Notes under the pieces: model-generated | Told to the model about the DNA's origin: nothing | Seen by the model: only the letters and a program-made list of their open reading frames with translations | The model's database searches: none | In this document: positions 31,686-43,129 of the stretch, piece after piece | Layout of the letters: the number at the start of each line of letters is the position of its first letter | Numbering within the stretch: position 1 is the stretch's first letter | Position numbers and translations under genes: made by a program | Source: Acanthococcus lagerstroemiae | Lineage: Eukaryota > Arthropoda > Insecta > Hemiptera > Eriococcidae | Direction: 5' to 3' | Length of the DNA: 64,000 bases | Assembly: GCA_031841125.1 (NCBI GenBank) | Contig: CM063112.1 | Location: forward strand, 26,066,603-26,130,602

Positions 31686-33734
31686 TGGATTTAACGATTT
31701 GAAAATTGGTATAACTTGGAATATGTGTCATTCTACACTATTCTGCCCAGCCGTTGCAATCGACCTCTTTGATTGTGATCCAATGGACATGGGCGGTTCT
31801 AGTCTATGCCATAAGTATGCCTGTAGAATTCGCTCCCTTCTCGAGATATCAGTATTTTTTTAAAATGGCGGCTCCCCAAAACCATGATGGGACTTCGCCG
31901 CTATTCCCTGAACAAACTGTTTACTTTATTGAAGATGATCATAGCAAAATATACGAGGCTAGAAACATTTCGAACATCATACCTGCATTCGTTTTTTCCC
32001 TTCTAAGTTCACATTTAAATTTCAAGAAATTTGTACAGTTTTTTCTCAAGAAATGTGAGCGACGAAAACAGACTAGACGAACCTATAGTTCTCGAGAATT
32101 GATTCTGACCAGTATTACTTTGTGGATTGGTGCTTATTAGTGGTATCAGTGTTGCTTGAAAGTTTGACATCCCCTGCTATTTTTGTATTGGAGATATGGG
32201 TATGGAAAATTTATTATTGATTGCCCTTTGTATCCAGTTCATTTTTTTCATTTTTCACTTTTATCTAGCTAACGTTTTCCACAGTAGGTCAACGTTTAGA
32301 CAGAGCTTTCTCCCTTTAGAATTGATGTAACTTTCCCTAGGTTTAAACGATCCAATATTCTCGATATTCTACCCCCCCCCCTCGGTATAATTGACCCCTC
32401 TTATTATTTCCATCCGTCGCCTCTGATACTGGCTAAAGTTATAAGATGTCGAGATTCGTCGTCTGATCCAGAACGTGTGGAAACGACTATAGACACACAG
32501 GCTGAGGACGTTATTCAAATAAAATACGCTCAGTCCGTCGGTACCCAGGTGCTGCGAAATTTCGTTAAACGAACGCGTACCCACATGTCATATCAAGTTG
32601 CGAAATCCGCCTGTTAACAGTGGTTACAAGAGACGGCAAACAGTGTAAGGCGAGCTATTTCCCCGAACGGTTTGGTCATTTCATCCATACTTCCTTCGCT
32701 CGTCAATCCATCTTCTCGAGTTTCGGACACGGGCGGTCGGCCCTTCGCGTCCATTATCCGCCGCGCCCCTGGTCAGCTTCCGAGCGGGGCAAATCCGCGG
32801 AGCTATTTAATTGAAAAAACGTCGCCCTCTTTCGACATGGCAGCGTTAATTCCGCTTTCATTTTCTCTTCTCTTTCGAGGGGGCGGGGGGGGGAGTGGGC
32901 GGACAAGTGTAGAAATGCACTTTTCCTATAATGAAAATTTCTACATCGAAAATCTTTCTGTTCTCGCCGCCGCCGTTGCCTGCGTCGCCGCGGCTACCGA
33001 TTACTAAAAAGAAACTACAATCGATAATATCCATTAGAAACTCGACGACCGACTATTTATCGCTAATTTCTTCGCTCGCATTTCCTGGAAACGAGTTTCC
33101 TTTTAACGGTTATTCGCTGCTGATGCACCTTTATACGTGGCCGAAGTCGCAGGCCTACCCTCGGCGTCGAATTGCCTTTTGTTCGTAAAGAGTACGAGTA
33201 TATCTTTTGCACGTGATTCTGTTTAGTGTTTCAGCGATCGTTGCGAATTGAGAGGAACGTTCGCCTAAGTGTGCGGAAATAAATGTACAGGGGTAACCCT
33301 GATTTTATTTAATGCAATTTTAAAAGTAGCCCGACGCAGAGGGTAAGTCGGGGAGCCGGGGAGCCGAGCGGCAGCGACACTGTCACCCGATGAAGTTTAC
33401 ACGCTTCGCGGTTTGAGTCGTGATTAATATACTCCTGATTTGGGTCCGCATTTACCCGCGACCTGCTGTGAGTATTATCGAGATTACAAGGCACCGTGTT
33501 CAAATGTTTACAGCGAATACACTGAGACAGACTATACTGGTTCACAAATTAATCCTCACTTTTTTCCTTTTTTCTTTATCGTGAAGTTGGAGCACGACAG
33601 GACGAAACAAATTTTCCAGCGACGAAGTCTAGTTTCATTTCGAGTAAAAAAAATTTCTCATCCCAACCATAAAAAAGGAGGCCGGAACATGCTACCAACT
33701 TTTGAATCTTAAATAGACGGATGCGGAACAAAAT
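30655..33734. other. Long spacer with CpG-rich part (about 32600-33250)
   Basis: No supported gene. Poly(A) at 30951-30972. Frames at 31754-32140 (128 codons) and 32672-33007 (111 codons) have no recognised motif. The 32600-33250 part has more CG dinucleotides and several GC-rich words (GGGGGCGGGGGGG at about 32879-32891). It might be regulatory, but nothing proves it. Confidence 0.3.
31649..31682. repeat. Poly(A) tract preceded by (GTCA)n
   Basis: 34 consecutive A after CATGTCAGTCAGTCAGTC. It could be the 3' end of a retroposon on the plus strand; the sequence upstream (31380-31630) is unrecognised. Confidence 0.8.
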
Positions 33735-33925
33735 ATCGAAATAGAGCTTCCTTGTGTGGCTAATTCCGAATATTGCATCAGATGTTTGATCCTGCTCCGA
33801 TTTGGGCCAAGGAATCCAAATCTTAGACCCAAGATTGTTCAAGAATAAAGTAGCTCAAGGAATTAAACAAAGTTTTGGAGTAAGTTTCTTTGGGCCGCTG
33901 ATTTCGAATGTCGCTGTCTGGCCAA
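33735..33925 (-). repeat. ~137 bp satellite unit, diverged
   Basis: On the minus strand: GAAATCAGCGGCCCAAAGAA, then GGGTCTAAGATTTGGATTCC, TTGGCCCAAATCGGAGC and CATCTGATGCAATATTCGG. Same block order as 59553-59948. Confidence 0.55.
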
Positions 33926-33994
33926 TGTTGCTCCGTGGCCAGTCCTTACGATTCGAGTTCGAGGCCTACTAACGCCGGAAAGCTAGTAATACTA

Positions 33995-34563
33995 AGGGCG
34001 TTCAATAAGTAAGGTTACCATCGCAATAACTCGAAAACGAAAATAGATTTTTTGATGCGCTTTTAGTGTTACACTGTTCGTAGCCTTATCACTTCGTGTT
34101 TTGAGTTTCAAGTTATTCAGTTGATTCTTTCACGGGTTATTGTTCTTTAAAGATGTCTTGCGACGTGTCGACTTCTTCCAGAATAGAAACTGCGCGCCAA
34201 ACCCAATGATCCATAATCAAGGTTTTAAAGTTCGATGTCCTGCCACATCCGCCGTACAGTCCCGATCTGAGTCCACCGGATTTTCATGCGCTCGGCCCTC
34301 TTGAGAAGCATCTCGCGGGGAAAGTCTTCCGAAATGAAGAAGTGAAATCGGAAATGAAAGAATGGCTGGCCCAAGTTGGAGAAAGTTTTTTTCGCGACGC
34401 AATTTTCAATTTAGCACTACGCTGAGATAAGGGTATCAATAAAGGTGGTGCATACGTGGACTTGTAGCATTTTCAATGTACTTTTCGAATCTGTTCTCCA
34501 AAATAAATTTCGTTCATTCGTTCTCGAGTTATTGCGTTGGGAACCTTACTAACTGAACGCCCT
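33995..34563 (+). mobile_element. Mariner-type element relic with internal deletion
   Basis: Termini AGGGCGTTCAATAAGTAAGG and, reading inward from the right, AGGGCGTTCAGTTAGTAAGG are near-perfect inverted repeats. TA dinucleotides flank both sides (33993-33994 and 34564-34565), as required for Tc1/mariner. Only the C-terminal end of a transposase remains, so most of the gene has been deleted. The element sits inside the SINE-B copy. Confidence 0.92.
34219..34424 (+). pseudogene. Mariner transposase, C-terminal fragment
   Basis: Frame without a start codon: 'DVLPHPPYSPDLSPPDFHAL', 'GPLEKHLAGKVFRNEEVKSE' and 'MKEWLAQVGESFFRDAI', then a stop. HPPYSPDLSPPD is the third catalytic block of mariner transposases; its Asp in SPDL is retained. 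The DNA-binding domain and the first two catalytic Asp residues are missing. The protein normally cuts and pastes the element at TA sites; this fragment cannot. Confidence 0.92.
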
Positions 34564-34790
34564 TAGTATTCGAATACCGCCACTAACATCTTAGCGAACA
34601 TGGCGATTACAGTATTAATCGAGGCGGAAACATAGCGCGTCCTGTAACCCCCGCCAGTTCACACGAACAAGGCATTAAAATCGCAGGGCGTGTTACCACC
34701 AGATCAGAAAGAACGATATTGTACTTGTGCACGTCCTGGACAGCTTACTCAACTGCTAGTAAGCAAACTGCGGCTGCACGCTTTTTGGCA

Positions 34791-35668
34791 CTCAGATATG
34801 ATAACTTCAATGAAATGAAACCGTGGGGAAAGGAACGATAAGTTACCTCGACTAACCTGTCCAGGAGAGTCGTGCCTCAGAAACCGTGACCACCAACGTC
34901 CAGCACCGGATACGCTGCCTGAAGAATAAAACTGCGAATACCGCATCCCACTTGTGTGTTTAAAGGTCTGAATTTTGGACCAGTAATAGAACATAAATTA
35001 AACTGCCGTGAAAAATTGAATAAAGTATCAAAATATATACTTCGAAAAGTCTCACTCCTATGTGTATATGCTTAATCTGTTCTACAGCTGTAAAAACACC
35101 ACAACCAAAATTTTTTTGAAATCGAAGAACATGTAAATGTCACGCGCTCACGCGCCTGGAGTGAAGCTTAAAGTAGAATTTCCTATAAAAATAATTACAA
35201 TTTTGCTCGGAAAAATCCTAAAAATCCAGTTTGACCAAAAATATTGGTTGGCCTCAAAACAATATTCTCATCTATGAGTATATAACCATTGAATACCTAC
35301 CAGCACTTTTATTTAAAAAAAAAAAGTTTCAAGGTCAACATCCCGTCTAGTTTTTTTGTAAATGAACACCTATACGTTCCTGATTTTTCTTATAACGGGT
35401 TTCTGATTTCCTATTATATCAAAAAAGTGGCCTCATCCTAGGCATCGGCTATTTAATTTCCGGAGGAAGACGGATCTGAGAGCCAAAATCTCTCCAGCTC
35501 TCTATATCAACCGATGTTTGTGTCAGTTTGCGGTCTGAAAACAATCCCTCCTTCTCCTCCTTCTAAGCTATCGCCATCAAACGAAAATAGATTCTATATC
35601 TCAGCCCCAAGATTATAGAACCGAGTTCTATTAGGCTTTCAATTAATACATGAGCCTGAAGAAAAGAT
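34791..35668. other. Spacer, nothing recognised
   Basis: Short frames and A/T runs; no gene or named repeat. Confidence 0.35.
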
Positions 35669-37006
35669 GAGACCCGGAATTATGAAATGTGCCTCTTGTG
35701 CAAAAACAGATTTTCGAGATACGCAAGTGTAAAGATGGGATGGTAGTAGTGGTGCGTATAGATGTACATAGCGTGTACATTTGTGGTGGTACAATTACGC
35801 GTTGCTGTAACAACCGCGTTCCGAACTCTTGTTCTCTGTCATTCCCGTAGGCCCGTTTCACACGGCGCCATGTAAACGGATGTCTTAAACTTTTGACGTA
35901 ATTTTTAAATACAATTTGTGGAAAAACTAATGAAGATAGGAAGCTGCGATTTATTTCATTCGAAAGATCATGATTTTCTCTATAAGGATTGAATGCGTCA
36001 ATTGATAAAAGGCTTAGGTACAAAAATGACGTTTTGAGAAACAAGCGTTTGAAAGTTTGACAGCTTATAACTGTAATCTAGTAATTATTATTTGGGTAAT
36101 AATTGATATTATTTTATGAAATTGGAAGTCTCATTATTCAATCCCAAAGTATGAAGAGCTGAGGTCAAATGTAGGTGGAGATAAAAGGACTGGGAAGTGA
36201 GACGGAAGTTAGGCCCTTTTTTCTTGGATGACTTTTTCTACTTCTTTTTCAATAGAAAACGAACGCTGAAAAAGAATAAATGCACATTCATACTCTGAAG
36301 TCAATATTATTTATGAAAAATAGACATAAGGAAGTCAATATTCGCGAGAAATAGATACTAAGGGAGTCAATATTCATGAAAAATAAACATCATGTCTTCA
36401 AAGAGTAGTTGGGTCGAAGAATACTACCTACCGCTTTTTGGATTCTTTTTCATTCAAACCGCTTTTTCTTCGAGAATATTACCGCTGAGGAACGCATCCT
36501 GGCTTTTTTTTTTGAGATTGTCGAAAATCTACCAAAAATCGATTGAGAAGGTGACACGAAATTCAAAAGGCAGTTCTTTTTGCAACATTTTTCATTCTTT
36601 TTCAAGGGGATAAACTCTGGTTTTCATGACATTTATTTTACATTTAACGTTTAAATAACATAAAATACCGGTATTGCACGATCAAAAAGTCGATGCCCAA
36701 CTCAGAGAATCACTGGAGAATCACCGAACTGTGATCACCGACATCACAGAGCTCACAGGGAAGTCATAGAACCTATTATTTTTCAGAGCAGTTATATTTG
36801 ATCACCTGTTGCGGCCGTTTGGCGCCAGATAGCGCTGTAATGTGAGGTGTTCTATAGTGTTCTTGACCTGCTGAATCGAACTACACCATTTATTGAGAAA
36901 TGGCCTGAGTGAATTTAGGCCCCTTCCCTATGGACGCATTCAATTTTCAGGAAAGTGAAGAATGATTTTTGGACACCAAAGAGGCACATTTCATGATTCC
37001 AGGTCA
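35669..37006. mobile_element. Candidate 1.34 kb terminal-inverted-repeat element
   Basis: Left GAGACCCGGAATTATGAAAT continuing GTGCCTCTTG (35669-35699) is mirrored by CAAAGAGGCAC followed by ATTTCATGATTCCAGGTCAC (36977-37006), about 30 bp with three or four mismatches. The interior has a 133-codon minus-strand frame (35643-36044, not recognised) and AT-rich sequence. No target duplication was identified, so mobility is inferred. Confidence 0.55.
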
Positions 37007-37159
37007 CATATATAAGTTGTGTGGCACAACAGTTAGGAAGCTATATTCTCATATACTACGAAATGCTGCACACTGGTTTGAGACCTCAACAACACATACA
37101 AGAAATATTGGAGATGCAGTTAAGAATTGATAGAACAGGTGGGATCCGGTCGTGCCCAC

Positions 37160-37709
37160 AACGTTGTCAATCCCCAATCTCTACGTTTGTTTTTCTCTTG
37201 ACGCTCATAATGTCGAAGTCTCCGACCACAGTGCGGTCTTTCGTTCTTCTTTTTCTTTTTCTTCACCTTCTTCAGGCACCGTATCTGATGTCAGACGTTG
37301 GCGGTGGCGGTTTCTGGGTGCGACTCTCCTAAGCAGGATAGTCAGGGTAGTCTGCCATTGCTTTTGTTGTATTAGAGTTTTCCTTCCCTGTGCCGAAGAG
37401 TGTGCAGCCGTAATTTTCTAGTCATGTGTTTCACGGCGTTGAGTAAACTGTCCACGAAGTGCACACACACAATACCAATCTCTCTGATCTGGTGATAACA
37501 CGTCCTGCGATTGTAATATCTTGTTCCTGTGAACTGGCGGAGGTTATAAGATGCGCTATGTTTCCACCTTGATTGATACTTTAGTCACCGTATTGGTTAT
37601 AGAATGTTAGTGGGGGTATTCAAATATCACTAGCTTCCCAGCATTGGTGGAACTCGAACCCGAGACGCAAGGATGGCGAAGAGAGCACATTACCAATTGG
37701 CCGCACAGC
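37160..37709 (-). mobile_element. tRNA-derived SINE family B, copy 2
   Basis: Minus strand: head GTGCGGCCAATTGGTAATG ... CTCGGGTTCGAGTTCC (A- and B-box-like), then the blocks GTGGAAACATAGCGCATC, CCGCCAGTTCACAGGAACAA, TCGCAGGACGTGTTATCACC and GCTGCACACTCTTCGGCAC shared with the copies at 33925-34790 and 44485-44852. No acceptor stem, so not a tRNA gene. Confidence 0.78.
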
Positions 37710-37925
37710 CAGGGACGTACCTAAGACTTTATTCAGGGGGGAGGGGAGTGTGAAAGTCCCAGCTGATTCAACTCAAAATTCCCAAGTGTTAAAGCAAAGA
37801 GACAAAAAAGCTTTTGACTTGTTGGATTTTTGCAACTCTCCAACTTCGGCTGACTGAAATTGTAAATTTTCTCGCTGAGTAAAAAATTTCCTACATGGGA
37901 GAAGCTCCCCCTCCTTCCTCCTATT
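37710..37925 (-). repeat. hAT-like dispersed repeat, copy 2
   Basis: The plus strand starts CAGGGACGTACCTAAGACT at 37710, directly abutting SINE-B. Read on the minus strand, the body matches 3541-3885: AAATCCAACAAGTCAAAAGC, TTTGCTTTAACACTTGGGAA, TTTTGAGTTGAATCAGCTGG and ACTTTCACACTCCCC. Confidence 0.65.
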
Positions 37926-37940
37926 AAAGCGCTAGAATAC

Positions 37941-38075
37941 ACGAGTGGGGACATACGCCATTTTGGATCCAAAAGCGCCCGTCGATGCCGGATCCGACTA
38001 TGCGGAGCGTACCGCCTAGTCAATTCAGCATCGACGGACGCTTTTGGATCCAAAATGGCGTATGACCCTACTTGT
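37941..38075. mobile_element. Near-perfect palindromic (foldback) element, copy 1
   Basis: Two arms of about 65 bp around a 5 bp loop (AGCGT) at about 38006-38010. The arms share CATACGCCATTTTGGATCC and AAAAGCG-CCGTCGATGC with only a few mismatches. As RNA it would fold into one long hairpin. A diverged copy at 41057-41217 keeps the centre GACTAYGCGGAGCGTACCGC. Confidence 0.8.
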
Positions 38076-38304
38076 ATCTACATATAGCGTTCTACCCCTA
38101 TCGGTACGTACCTGCACACAACGACTTCGGCCCTTCGTTACACGTACCAAATTTGAGTCGCGTAGCCGCTTTCACCTCCTTTCTGCTGATCATGAGTAGT
38201 TGGTTCTGTCCACCCCTTTCCGTTGTTGGAGTTGGCCCGGGTACTTGGTTACCTCGTGTGCATCATTGGAAGTTATTTCAACGGCCGCCGAATAAAGATG
38301 GAAT

Positions 38305-38505
38305 CGGCGGCCGTTCTATTACACGAGAGATGAACTACGGCATTCCACAGGGATCAGTACTCGGACTTACCCCGTGGAACGTCACCTCCAACGGATTTCA
38401 GAACTGGCACTATCACCAGGCGTCAAGCTGATCTGCTACGCCGACAACACGCTGGTGGTGTGCCAAGCCGAGACGACAACAGAGGCACGCGACGAGTTAT
38501 CCAGG
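38305..38505 (+). pseudogene. R1-like RT, motifs B and C
   Basis: 'GGRSITREMNYGIPQGSVLG' followed in shifted frame by 'LALSPGVKLICYADNTLVVC' and 'QAETTTEARDELSR'. The motif C second Asp is Asn. The sequence immediately before, 'VCIIGSYFNGRRI', is in another frame. Confidence 0.82.
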
Positions 38506-38514
38506 CGTTGAAGA

Positions 38515-39120
38515 TGCTGACCCACGGGATCGAGTCGGCAGGGCTGTGCTTGGCAGTACAGAAGACGGAAGCAGTACTGTTTACGACGCGACGTTAGAAC
38601 AGTCTACCCACCTTCGTCCTAAAAGGTGTGGAGATTGGGCTCTGTACAGGCCTGAAGTACCTGGGGTTGTGGTTCGACGGGAAGTTACTGTTCTGAGAGC
38701 ACTTCCGACGGGCAGTTGAGAAGGCGGATCGAGTAGCCGAACAGCTGTCCCGTCTGATGTCGAACATAGGAGGACCGAGAGAGAAGAAGAGAAAGATGCA
38801 CGTCGATGTTATCATGTCGATCCTCCTATACGGGGCGCCAGTATTTGCCGACGCCATCAAGATTCCCTACAAAAGAGCGGAGATGGAGAAGTGTGTCAGT
38901 GCGTTCCGCACTGTTTCTTCGGAGGTAATAGGCGTGTTAGCATGTATATGCCGCCGATCGAACTCAAGGTCGGCGAAAGGGCGGTGGTATACGGTGCGAA
39001 GAAACGGGAAGCACTTCCGGCCAAGCGAGACATCCAGCAGTCCACGATTCGTAAGTGGAAGGACGCGCTCGCTCAGTCGACCAAAAGTGGACCTAACGCT
39101 GATACGCGACCTCGATGTAT
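38515..39120 (+). pseudogene. R1-like RT thumb and connection region
   Basis: 'LTHGIESAGLCLAVQKTEAV', a stop near 38596, 'GLCTGLKYLGLWFDGKLLF' and then 'AVEKADRVAEQLSRLMSNIG', 'MHVDVIMSILLYGAPVFADA' and 'CVSAFRTVSSEVIGVLACI'. These match the post-polymerase segment of R1-type elements (LKYLGVWLD, SVLLYGAPVW and YRTVSTEA types). Frames shift repeatedly. Confidence 0.8.
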
Positions 39121-39126
39121 AGGCAG

Positions 39127-39428
39127 ACAGAACTCATGGAGAACTGAATTTCCACCTGTTTCAAGTCCTAAGCGGTCACGGGTGCTACGTTCGAGGGGCA
39201 AAGGACAACCCCTGGCACACCCTGTTCGAGTGTGACACCTGGGAGCAGGAAAGGCGCGAAACGGCAACAGCGACCGATCCCGGCGGAAACACGAGCGACA
39301 ACGACGACGTGATCAGCCGCCTCGTGCGGGCCACCTTGGTTCCGGAAATGTTGAAGAGCGGAAGCGGATGGAACCGGGTGTCGGCCTTTGTCTCGACCAT
39401 CATGAAGAAGAAGATGCAGAGTGGTTGA
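39127..39428 (+). pseudogene. R1-like C-terminal zinc-knuckle region
   Basis: An open frame through 'THGELNFHLFQVLSGHGCYV', 'DNPWHTLFECDTWEQERRET', 'DDVISRLVRATLVPEMLKSG' and 'VSAFVSTIMKKKMQSG' to a stop at 39428. The Cys-His arrangement of R1 elements (two Cys before HTLFEC) is incomplete: the first Cys pair is missing from the shortened segment between GHGCY and HTLFEC. Confidence 0.82.
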
Positions 39429-39829
39429 GGCAGAAGGCCGACGGACAATGCTCGGTCCACACCATCGACCACAACAACGCTTTACCATACTAGAGTTGCT
39501 GCAGCTGCTGCGGACCCCCGGCTGGGCTCACCCCGCTGTCACCACTCGTATCAAGACGAGGAGGTGAGGGATAAAGGAAGCTGTGGTGCACCCGAATTGC
39601 AGGTTAATGCTGGATGAGCGTTACCTCGGTCAGTAGGGTGTCCCATGGTGGCCCTGGCAGGACAGCGCGCGCGGGAAGCGGAAAGGCGAAATTGGGGCTC
39701 GAGCTAGCCTCAATTCCTCTCTCTGGTCACTGATGCGATACGTGAAAGGGTAGTTTTCGGTACTTGGGGTGCGGTGTCTAGGGAGTCAATTTAGCATTCG
39801 TGCATCGCCATACGCTTCACCAAGGGACC

Positions 39830-41056
39830 TATTTCAGTTACCGTTTTAGCATTGGGGTTAGCACGAACAACTTTCCCCCGTCCGAAATCGGCTCCACGTC
39901 TATCTCAGTCATCTTCGGTAACGAAAACCCATCCATCAGGAAAATTTCGGCGTTACCCGTCGAAACCGAACAGTTTTACGATCAGGTTTTGTAACCGCGC
40001 GACTATAAAATTGCTGTCGAAGCCATCATGTTTAGAAATTTATCCGCGACAAAAATTTCTCGCCCGATGAAACCGGAAAGCGACCAAAACAGCTGCAAAA
40101 AATCGCAAATGAAGATTTATAATAATGTTCGACGATAGGAGCGTCGAAACGACATTCTAAAAATTCCGCAAATAATGCGATGTTATTTGTCAAGCGAGGG
40201 TGCGTAACAAACATCATTTCAAAACTTTCATCGATGGCGACCGCGAGGCGATGGTAAGGTGCTCCTGGCTTGCTAATATAAAGATGGAATTGAACGTTTG
40301 TGAGGTAAACGTTAGGGTTGTTTCACAGGGGGCAGTTATTCGAAGAATGTAAGCCCTCGTCCTCTCATTCTTCGGATTACCACGCGTAAAACTTTCATAG
40401 GTACTGACTTGTGTCGAGTGAATCCCGCGCTGCACTACGCTCACGTTTTCGTTTGAAATTTCCAGCTTATCATTTTTTCTCCCTAACTACTTTTGTCAAA
40501 TTTTTGTCGTCGGTATTTTAAATATTTCGATTTAATTTTTCGCAGTCAACCGAGCTCTCTCTTTTCGGGACACGCCGAAAGTCGCGTTAGTTTTACGACT
40601 CCACTTTTGATGATAGCTCTCGAGACGAAGAATTTCAAACATTACGTTAACGCGAGTTGTTTTATTCATAATACCAAAGTGGTTGCAATCAAGCGGACTC
40701 CGAATATGGGCGCGAAAAGGACACCATATACGGCCGCAGCTTCCTACATGAAATGGTACATTATTTCCTCATTCCATAAGCCGAAATGGAAAACGAGATG
40801 GATAGTTTGATTGTGGCACCAACGTCCTAGGCTGCGGACGGTCAGGAGATTACAGTTAGCACGTAAACAAAACTGGTGACGCCGGCAGTTGCGACAGTAC
40901 GGATGGAGTGTATTTTCGTAGAGTGGAGGGAGGAGGAAGAGTGTTCCCTCAACGTTTAGACAAAATGGCTATCGTATTCGAATATATATGAGGAAAATTA
41001 TAGAGGCGGTGGAACTTCCTCTAGATTAGCTACCTCTCTACTTCTTGGCTCCGCCA
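39830..41056. other. Spacer, nothing recognised
   Basis: Moderately CpG-containing. Frames up to 105 codons (40493-40810) with no recognised motif. Confidence 0.35.
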
Positions 41057-41217
41057 CCACGAGTAGAACACTTTAACCCAAGTGCAGCCATGCGCGAGTT
41101 TGTATTCTATTGCGCCCGTGAGTGCTGTATCTGACTACGCGGAGCGTACCGCGTAATCGATTCGGCATCCACGGGCATGGCTGGATTCAAAATGGTGTGT
41201 GGCGACTCTTGTCCAAC
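41057..41217. mobile_element. Foldback element, copy 2 (diverged)
   Basis: Shares with 37941-38075 the centre CTGACTACGCGGAGCGTACC and the flanking words TGCGCCCGTGAGTGC, CGGCATCCACGGGCATGGCT and GGATTCAAAATGGTGTGTGG. The left arm is more decayed than the right. Two copies with a conserved centre support a small transposon family rather than a chance palindrome. Confidence 0.65.
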
Positions 41218-43129
41218 TGTTTTGCCGACGTCTAGATCCGGATGTGGTACTGTGGCATCTCCCCAAACTTATAGACAATCTCGGAAGATACAAATATAAG
41301 GTACGTGTGCCAAATATTGACCAGTACCCTAATAATGACAACCACAGTATTGAAGCTTGCATGAGAGCGCTCTAGTGGCTAATGGCCAGAACATGTTCAT
41401 TAAAGAGGAGTTAGCTGTGATCAATCAACAAATAAATAAAATACTGCGTTCCGATGATAAAATTCAATTTTTCTCTTTTCACTAGTTATCTATGTAAAAA
41501 TAACAAAATTTTTAAATAAACGTTTGTTGCCATGAATACCCTAAATTTCAAAATCAATTTTACTATCGTGTAGTGGGGAAGACGAACTTACTGAATTTCA
41601 AAAAATTATACGGTAGAAATTTTATTGGAAGTTATAAACTTGATTCTTTGTTCCTACATTGACTACTTAAATGGTCAAAATATTTACCACCCTGTTTCAT
41701 TCCAGAAATAGCAAGAAAACGACTCAGTAGAGAAGAGCGGAAACCCATGATGACTCTTCCATAGCTGAAACGATGACGTTTAGTGCCCCTTCTGTCGCGC
41801 TTATTTTACCGACAACTTTGAAGGGGAACAATGGATACAGTGTTCCACCGGTTACTGCTGGGCACATGGAGAATGCAATACTGCGTCTGGAGAACGTCCC
41901 AAATATGAATGTACATTACTGTCTCAACAAATTGTAAAGAAATTGAAGAGCCCTTTTCCAAAATTAGTTAAGTCCATTTTCGCAGTTTCGAGAAAGTCGA
42001 ACAAAGGGTGAGAAACACTTTTCCACCGGTAGTTGGTACATACGAATGGGTGGGTCGGCAGAAGCGAACGTTTACAGTTAAGATGTAGTCATCAATAATA
42101 GGAAAAGATACCGTTTCCACTCTCCTGAAACCACGTTAGAGGGATTACGATGGACTTCGCTGGTTTTTCCTGACCCCAAATTCGTTATCGCACTATACGA
42201 AAGAAACAACATCGAAAAGAGAACTTGTACATATTATTTAACAAACTACTGTGAAAAACGAACACAATCGCTCTCACTACGCGCTTCCTCCACTTCGTTT
42301 CACGCTATCTATTATCACTGGACTTAGCTGGTTTTAGAAGATCGAACTGATATTCGAATGCTTCGAACACGTAAACATGGAACGAAATAGATCTTGATTC
42401 TTGCAGCCGTCGATAGAGGCACTTCCATAACACTTAGAAACGCTAGTTTCGCGGTTTCATTTTAAAATGCCCTAAGTCAAAAACAGTGAAATCGAGAAAA
42501 AAGCGAAAAACTATCTCTGCGGAATAGATTACATTTTCGGAAGGTGAAAGTTGGCTGCATTGGCAGTATAAGAGTATAACAGTATAACTTATAACTGACA
42601 AAATTTTGTATGAAATCCGAGGAAACCGTCCTCCTCTCCCCTTGGAGTACCCTAGCTGCCGATTAGTTCTGTAAACTCATGACTTAGGGCAGCTCGAATA
42701 CTGAAAATTAATTTTTCGTGATGATAGGTCGGATTAATGACTATTATACGTAAATTGTTCGATAAGTGGGTAATATAAATGAAGCTAATAAATGTGAAAC
42801 GCTCTGTGAAAAGGTACCATGTATCGAAGAACTTCTTTTTGAGTTTTTGGTATGATCTGATAGAGCAAAAATTTAACTGCATTTAAAAAAATGAAGTCTA
42901 TAGCTTCAATGAAGACTGAAATAGAAGAAGCTGAAGTTTAAAAATGTGAAATCTCAATTTTGAGAAAAATGCGTTTAAAGTTGTAAAATAAAATTATACG
43001 AAAAAATCGATGTCTCTGCGTTTACTGCGCTAACGCGTCTCAAATTTTGCTATGATATTCTGCGAACATGTATCAAAACATCCTGCAAGGCTCACAAAAA
43101 ATCGATTCATGTACATAGACCCGATGAGA
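41218..43129. other. Spacer, nothing recognised
   Basis: AT-rich with only short frames. No gene or transposon signature found. Confidence 0.35.

Larger units (their letters stand above)
33925..34790 (+). mobile_element. tRNA-derived SINE family B, copy 1, split by mariner relic
   Basis: Head: TCTGGCCAATGTTGC ... GATTCGAGTTCGAGGCC (decayed A and B boxes). After the mariner insertion the body continues: GAGGCGGAAACATAGCGCGT, CCGCCAGTTCACACGAACAA and GCAGGGCGTGTTACCACCAG. These blocks occur in the same order on the minus strand at 37160-37709 and 44485-44852. Its 3' limit is only approximate. Confidence 0.75.
38215..39825 (+). mobile_element. R1-clade LINE relic, 5'-truncated
   Basis: RT remnants ('LARVLGYLVCIIGSYFNGRR', 'MNYGIPQGSVLGLTPWNV', 'GVKLICYADNTLVV'), thumb and connecting region, 'GELNFHLFQVLSGHGCYVRG' and 'PWHTLFECDTWEQERRE' of the C-terminal zinc-knuckle region typical of R1-like elements, and a 3' untranslated end. 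Motif C reads YADN instead of YADD. Several frameshifts. The 3' end is GC-rich and is repeated alone at 14726-15045 (minus), 45021-45129 and 52870-52950. No rDNA is nearby, so this is not an rDNA-targeted insertion. Confidence 0.85.

Noticed and set aside
31754..32140. 128-codon plus-strand frame
   Set aside because: No motif, no splice or promoter context; could be chance.
35643..36044. 133-codon minus-strand frame
   Set aside because: Crosses the terminal repeat of a candidate element; unrecognised.
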